From contig DATJIG010000257.1 in NCBI GenBank assembly GCA_035493495.1, forward strand, positions 1 through 64,000: a stretch of 64,000 nucleotides of DNA, read 5' to 3'. Below the pieces are notes generated by a model. That model was not told the origin of the DNA. It searched no databases and worked only from the letters and a program-made list of their open reading frames with translations. Position 1 is the stretch's first letter, and each line of letters begins with the position of its first letter. Both the position numbers and the translations under genes were made by a program. This document shows positions 60,130 through 64,000 of the stretch, in pieces. The stretch comes from DATJIG01 sp035493495 (lineage in GTDB: Bacteria > Pseudomonadota > Alphaproteobacteria > SMXQ01).

Positions 60130-60855
60130 TCAGCCCTGGTGCGGGCGCTTGCGATTGGGACGACCGAGGTTCTTGTCGAGGAAGGCCTCGGTGCGCTGGT
60201 TGGCGAGCGACGCCGTCTCGACGACGTACGAATGACCGCCGACGCGCGCAAAGGCGTGATCCGCCCCGGGATACGTGTGGATCGTCACCAGCGGATTTCC
60301 GGACAGCGATCCCTTGATCTGCTCCTGGGCTTCCTTGGGCACGAACTTGTCGGCCTCAGCGATGTGCAGCATCAGCGGCTTCTTGATGTTCCGGGCCTCG
60401 TCCAGGTACTGCTGGATACTGACGCCGTAATACCCGACCGAGCAGTCGGCGTCGGAGCGCGTTGCCATCAGATACGCGAGCGTGCCGCCGAGGCAGTAGC
60501 CGATGGCGCCCGCCTTGCCGTTGCACTCGGGGCGCTTGCGCAAGGTCGCCAACGTCGATTTCAGGTCATCGACGCCCTTGTCGACATTGAATCCCTGGAA
60601 GAGCTGGAAGGCCTTGGCCCATTCCGCTTCCGAGCCGTCGGTGATCTGGATGTTCGGTTCCTGACGCCAGAACAGATCGGGGCAGATCGCGAGGAAGCCC
60701 TGCGCCGCGAACGTGTCGGCGATCGTCCGCATGACCTTGTTCACGCCGAAGATTTCCTGGGCGAGCACGAGGCTGGGCGCTGGGGTCGTGGCAGGAATCG
60801 CCAGATACGCGGAGAAGGTGCCGCCGTCGGCGGCGTCGATCGTGATGTCGGGCAT
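60130..60855 (-). CDS. Dienelactone hydrolase family protein
   Basis: Alpha/beta hydrolase of 241 residues. The catalytic triad fits dienelactone hydrolase: cysteine nucleophile in GAIGYCLGGTLA, aspartate in HIAEADKFVP, and histidine in GADHAFARVG, plus the conserved glutamate in AQEIFGVN. No other chlorocatechol-pathway gene is near, so a general carboxymethylenebutenolidase-like role is safest. It lies 17 bases before the quinone reductase gene on the same strand. Confidence 0.92.
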   Translation of the reverse strand: MPDITIDAADGGTFSAYLAIPATTPAPSLVLAQEIFGVNKVMRTIADTFAAQGFLAICPDLFWRQEPNIQITDGSEAEWAKAFQLFQGFNVDKGVDDLKSTLATLRKRPECNGKAGAIGYCLGGTLAYLMATRSDADCSVGYYGVSIQQYLDEARNIKKPLMLHIAEADKFVPKEAQEQIKGSLSGNPLVTIHTYPGADHAFARVGGHSYVVETASLANQRTEAFLDKNLGRPNRKRPHQG

Positions 60856-60900
60856 GAGCGTCCTCTTGTTCTCGGAGGGTGGAACGTCGCAGTGCGACGC

Positions 60901-61380
60901 TCAGGAAGCGATTCGTCGAGGGTGTCGGGCGATTGTGGCGCGCTCGTGTGACAGCAGCCAGGCCTTGGTGTCGAGACCGCCCGCGCCGGAGTATCCGCCG
61001 GGCTTGCCGGCGGCCGCGACTACGCGATGGCAGGGAACGATGATCGGAATCGGATTTGAGCCGCAGGCTCCGCCGATCGCCCGCGGCGCCGAGCCGACGC
61101 GGCGCGCGAGCTCGCCGTAGGTAATGGTCTCGCCAAACGGGATGCGGCACATCTCGTCCCACACGCGTTTCTGGAACGCTGTGCCCTGGGGCGCGAGGGG
61201 GATGTCGAAGTCGTTCAGCGTCCCGGCGAAATAGCGCTCGAGCGCCGACTTGGCGCGCCGGAGCAACGGGCTCGCCTTCGACGTTTCGGCGGCGCCGCTC
61301 CAGTCTATGGCGACGATGGCGCCGTCGCGTTCGCGAAGGAGCAGTCGGCCGACCGGAGAATCCATACTGATCGAAGGCAT
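60901..61380 (-). CDS. ogt: Methylated-DNA--[protein]-cysteine S-methyltransferase
   Basis: Suicide repair protein that moves alkyl groups from O6-alkylguanine to its own cysteine. The 159-residue product has the active-site IIVPCHRVV, RVGSAPRAIGGA (usual arginine-finger region) and FQKRVWDEMCRIPFGETITYG. The start is the ATG at 61380; a GTG two codons earlier would overlap the stop of the upstream gene. The stand-alone form lacks an Ada domain. Confidence 0.94.
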   Translation of the reverse strand: MPSISMDSPVGRLLLRERDGAIVAIDWSGAAETSKASPLLRRAKSALERYFAGTLNDFDIPLAPQGTAFQKRVWDEMCRIPFGETITYGELARRVGSAPRAIGGACGSNPIPIIVPCHRVVAAAGKPGGYSGAGGLDTKAWLLSHERATIARHPRRIAS

Positions 61381-61382
61381 CG

Positions 61383-63416
61383 TCACGATTGATCTCCGCC
61401 GTGATCCGCGAGCGCGGCGGCCAGTGCCCCCGGCTCCGTCACCGGCGGCCCGCAGACCGGGCCGACGCAAATATAGGCCGTGGGGCGCCCGTCGATCATG
61501 CGTTTCCCGCTTGCCGGATGACCACTCGGCAGGGCGGCATCGGGCGCGACGACGTGCACCTGGCGATCGGGAGCCGACACCGAGAATGCGGCGCGCAGCA
61601 ACTCCTTCGTGGTTGCGTTGTCGCGCTGTCCGACAATGACGATCTGACGAAGGTTGTCGAGGCTCTCGACACCGTTGAGCAAACTCGCAAGGGGGAAGAA
61701 GTTGCGCTCGATCTCGCCGGAGAACGCATCAACGATGGCCTGTGCCCGCGCGCGGTACGCATCGTCGCCGGTCAGTGCATGGAGGCGGGCGAGGACGCCG
61801 ACCATGATGCCGTTGCCGGCCGGTGTCGCGGCGTCGACAGCGGTGCGGGTGCGGACGATGAGATCCGACGCATCGTCGGGGGTGAAGAAGTAGCCGCCGC
61901 GCTCGGCGTCCCAGTAGTGACGATCGAGAGTGGCAACGTATGTCCTGGCGTCGTCGAGATAGGCGTTGTCGCCCGAGGCCTCGAACAGTTTGAGCGCCGC
62001 GCGCGCCATCTGCGCATGGTCGTCGAGCAGCCCATGGCCGGTGGTGCGCTGCGCGCGGTAGGCATGGGGCAGACGGCCCGCGCACGCGAGCCCGCGCAGG
62101 AAGCCGTAGGCCTTCGCAGCGACGTCGATCCACCGCGGTTCGTCGAAGACGAGGCCGGCTTCGACCAGCGCCGCGATCATCATCCCGTTCCAGTCCACGA
62201 GCACCTTGTCGTCTCGGCCGGGATGAACGCGGCGTTCCCGCACGTCGAGAAGCCGCGCGCGCATGTCCACGAGCCGCGCCTCCTCATCCTCGGTGACGAG
62301 CGGGCGATGGAGTCGGTTGAGGATCGTCTTGCCTTCCCAGTTGCCCTCCGGCCGGACGTCGTAGACGCGCTTGAACAAGGCGGAATCGTCGGCGAGGAGC
62401 GCGTCGATCTCGGGCTCGGCCCACACATAATAGCGGCCTTCCTCGCCTTCGCTGTCGGCATCGAGCGACGAAGCGAAGGCGCCGTCGTCGGTCATCATTT
62501 CGCGCAGCAGCCAGCCGACGGTCTCGCGTGCGCGTTGCGCGAACAGCGGCCTGCGGGTGCCGGCCCACACCATTGTCAGCGCTTCGAGCAATTGCGCGTT
62601 GTCGTAGAGCATCTTCTCGAAGTGAGGTACCAGCCACGCGGCATCGGTGGCGTACCGCGCGTATCCGCCGCCGAGGTGATCGTAGATCCCGCCTTCGCTC
62701 ATGCGATCGAGCGAGTGCACGATGGCCGCCCGATAGCTCTCAGTGCGCGCGCGCAGCCAGGCGCGCCAGATCAGTTCGAAGTGCGGCACGTGCGGGAACT
62801 TCGGCGCCGACCCGATGCCGCCGTTGATCGGATCGAACTCGCGCAGCACGCGCTCGGCGACACGTTCGAGCAGCGCGCGGTCGAGAACGACCGCGCCTGT
62901 TCCTCCACCTTGCGAAAGACGCTCGAGCGCGCCGACCAACGCGGTGACGTTGTGCGCGACCTTGTCGGTCGACTGCTTGTAGACGTCCGCGACTCCGGTG
63001 AGCACCTGCTTGAACGCGGGTCGTCCGTAGCGCGGCTCGGGCGGGAAGTAGGTGCCGCCCCAGAATGGTTCGCCCTTGTCGGTGAGAAACATGGTCAGCG
63101 GCCAGCCGCCTTGTTCGCCGAGGAGCGAAAGCGCCGTTTGATAGATCGTGTCGACGTCAGGTCGTTCCTCGCGGTCGACCTTGATGTTGACGAAGAGCTG
63201 GTTCATCAGCGCGGCGGTTTCGGCGTTTTCAAAACTCTCGTGGGCCATCACGTGACACCAGTGGCACGCGGCATAGCCGACCGACAGCAGGATTGGCTTG
63301 CCGTCGCGGCGCGCCTCGGCGAAGGCATCGGGACCCCAGGGGCGCCACGCCACCGGGTTGTCCTTGTGCTGGAGGAGGTACGGACTGGTTTCCTGGCCGA
63401 GCAAATTACTTGTCAT
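61383..63416 (-). CDS. DUF255/YyaL-type thioredoxin-domain protein
   Basis: A 677-residue protein of the SSP411/YyaL group. The N-terminal thioredoxin-like domain (about 1-165) reads LLGQETSPYLLQHKDNPVAW, then the redox motif ACHWCHVM and NIKVDREERPDVD. The rest is an alpha/alpha-barrel (six-hairpin glycosidase-like; HLGGGYARYATD, LVDWNGMMIAALVEAG). Function is unknown; a sugar epimerase or redox role has been suggested for the fold. The start at 63416 precedes MTSNLLG; the frame is open upstream across mnmE. Its stop is next to ogt. Confidence 0.92.
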   Translation of the reverse strand: MTSNLLGQETSPYLLQHKDNPVAWRPWGPDAFAEARRDGKPILLSVGYAACHWCHVMAHESFENAETAALMNQLFVNIKVDREERPDVDTIYQTALSLLGEQGGWPLTMFLTDKGEPFWGGTYFPPEPRYGRPAFKQVLTGVADVYKQSTDKVAHNVTALVGALERLSQGGGTGAVVLDRALLERVAERVLREFDPINGGIGSAPKFPHVPHFELIWRAWLRARTESYRAAIVHSLDRMSEGGIYDHLGGGYARYATDAAWLVPHFEKMLYDNAQLLEALTMVWAGTRRPLFAQRARETVGWLLREMMTDDGAFASSLDADSEGEEGRYYVWAEPEIDALLADDSALFKRVYDVRPEGNWEGKTILNRLHRPLVTEDEEARLVDMRARLLDVRERRVHPGRDDKVLVDWNGMMIAALVEAGLVFDEPRWIDVAAKAYGFLRGLACAGRLPHAYRAQRTTGHGLLDDHAQMARAALKLFEASGDNAYLDDARTYVATLDRHYWDAERGGYFFTPDDASDLIVRTRTAVDAATPAGNGIMVGVLARLHALTGDDAYRARAQAIVDAFSGEIERNFFPLASLLNGVESLDNLRQIVIVGQRDNATTKELLRAAFSVSAPDRQVHVVAPDAALPSGHPASGKRMIDGRPTAYICVGPVCGPPVTEPGALAAALADHGGDQS

Positions 63417-63479
63417 CGTTACGCCGTCTGGTTGGCTTGCCGCGCGCCAGTTTGACGTGCAATCTCCGCAACTCAAGCC

Positions 63480-64000
63480 ATGAACGGACCGGAACCGGTG
63501 AGCAAATCCGTGGCACGCCCGCGCGCCGGCGCGGAGCCGGACCGCGCGACGATTTTCGCGCTGGCGAGCGCCCCGGGGCCTTCGGGAATTTCGGTGTGGC
63601 GGATATCGGGTCCGTCCGCAGCGGAGGTGCTGACTCGCCTCTGTCGCCATCCGCTGCCGGAGCCACGGACCATGACCCGGGTCCGTCTGTACACCCCGGG
63701 ATCCGGCAATGCGGTCGACGATGGCCTCGCTGCCTGGTTTCCGGCGCCGGCGAGCTTCACCGGCGATGACGTGGTGGAGCTCTATCTCCATGGTGGCCGG
63801 GCGGTTTCCCGGGCCGTAACCGGGGCGCTGTCGTCCCTCGCCGGGCTCCGGCCCGCCTTACCCGGCGAATTTTCACGCCGGGCATTGGAAGCCGGGAAGC
63901 TGGATCTGACGCGAGTCGAGGCCATCGCCGATCTCGTCGCCGCCGAGACCGAGGCCCAGCGGAAGCAGGCACGCCGCCAGCTCGAGGGCGAGCTTGGTGC
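63480..64000 (+). CDS. mnmE: tRNA modification GTPase MnmE (5' part, cut by window edge)
   Basis: MnmE with MnmG makes the 5-(carboxymethyl)aminomethyl group on wobble uridine of tRNAs. About 173 N-terminal residues are visible: the folate-binding TrmE domain with ATIFALASAPGPSGISVWRI, SFTGDDVVELYLHGG, and LPGEFSRRALEAGKLDLT. The GTPase domain lies beyond base 64000. It carries an unusual ~22-residue leader before ATIFALA. In relatives the next genes are mnmG, rsmG, parA and parB. Confidence 0.96.
   Translation, partial: MNGPEPVSKSVARPRAGAEPDRATIFALASAPGPSGISVWRISGPSAAEVLTRLCRHPLPEPRTMTRVRLYTPGSGNAVDDGLAAWFPAPASFTGDDVVELYLHGGRAVSRAVTGALSSLAGLRPALPGEFSRRALEAGKLDLTRVEAIADLVAAETEAQRKQARRQLEGELG

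Noticed and set aside
1..64000. tRNA, rRNA, CRISPR arrays, insertion sequences, prophage or defence genes
   Set aside because: Intergenic regions are short and I saw no cloverleaf, regular spacer array, transposase, integrase or terminal repeats; the window reads as core chromosome.

Overview
This window is a 64-kb piece of a high-GC alphaproteobacterial chromosome. Gene content and order point to the class: hrcA-grpE and dnaK-dnaJ, the histidine cluster hisB-DUF2628-hisH-hisA-hisF-hisE, the block Tim44-mltA-Smr-XRE, and above all maf-aroE-coaE-dnaQ-secB facing hemE-hemH-hemJ-rho-(mnmE) across a non-coding gap. In Caulobacter and many relatives that gap is the chromosomal replication origin. 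I cannot name the genus; a Rhodospirillales- or Hyphomicrobiales-like free-living organism would fit. I saw no rRNA, tRNA, insertion sequence, phage gene or CRISPR array.

Layout, left to right. 1-2434: 3'-truncated mutS (minus). 2653-5677: phoR, phoU, phoB. 5714-8114: ampG and a PfkB-type adenosine kinase (minus). 8326-10411: bactofilin, lipoprotein and Rieske oxygenase with overlapping ends. 10416-15771: nth, DUF2244, dapB, dnaJ, dnaK. 16070-19224: egtB, grpE, hrcA (minus). 19393-21948: rph-rdgB-hemW. 21952-27263: an LpoA-like lipoprotein divergent from rsmI-yraN-BON lipoprotein-sirB1-like, then gshB. 27274-29482: two orphan TctC-type binding proteins. 29746-33815: a seven-helix histidine kinase, yifB/comM and an SDR. 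33926-37125: tandem paralogous OprP-like porins. 37379-40519: an apparently circularly permuted ROK kinase, a methyltransferase and an XRE/MmyB-type regulator. 40531-44637: HIT protein and his genes. 44807-47607: XRE-Smr-mltA-Tim44. 47813-51116: secB, dnaQ, coaE, aroE, maf. 51117-51509: candidate oriC. 51510-55877: hemE, hemH, hemJ, a small lipoprotein and rho. 56005-63416: DUF3775, a small membrane protein and a redox/detoxification set (ADH, Old Yellow Enzyme, quinone reductase, dienelactone hydrolase, Ogt, DUF255 protein). 63480-64000: start of mnmE.

How it works together. Genes on both sides of the candidate origin are read away from it, so transcription follows replication. Regulation visible in the sequence includes a good heat-shock (RpoH-type) promoter before dnaK, a sigma70-like promoter just before hrcA, and Pho-box-like half-sites before both porin genes. 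The porin sites suggest that the PhoR/PhoB system at the left may control them. Redox protection recurs (EgtB, glutathione synthetase, Old Yellow Enzyme, quinone reductase, Ogt).

The least ordinary items are the ROK kinase whose two halves are in swapped order, the non-coding gap with DnaA boxes, the duplicated porins with partly conserved promoters, egtB lying between dnaK and grpE, and the structured rho leader.
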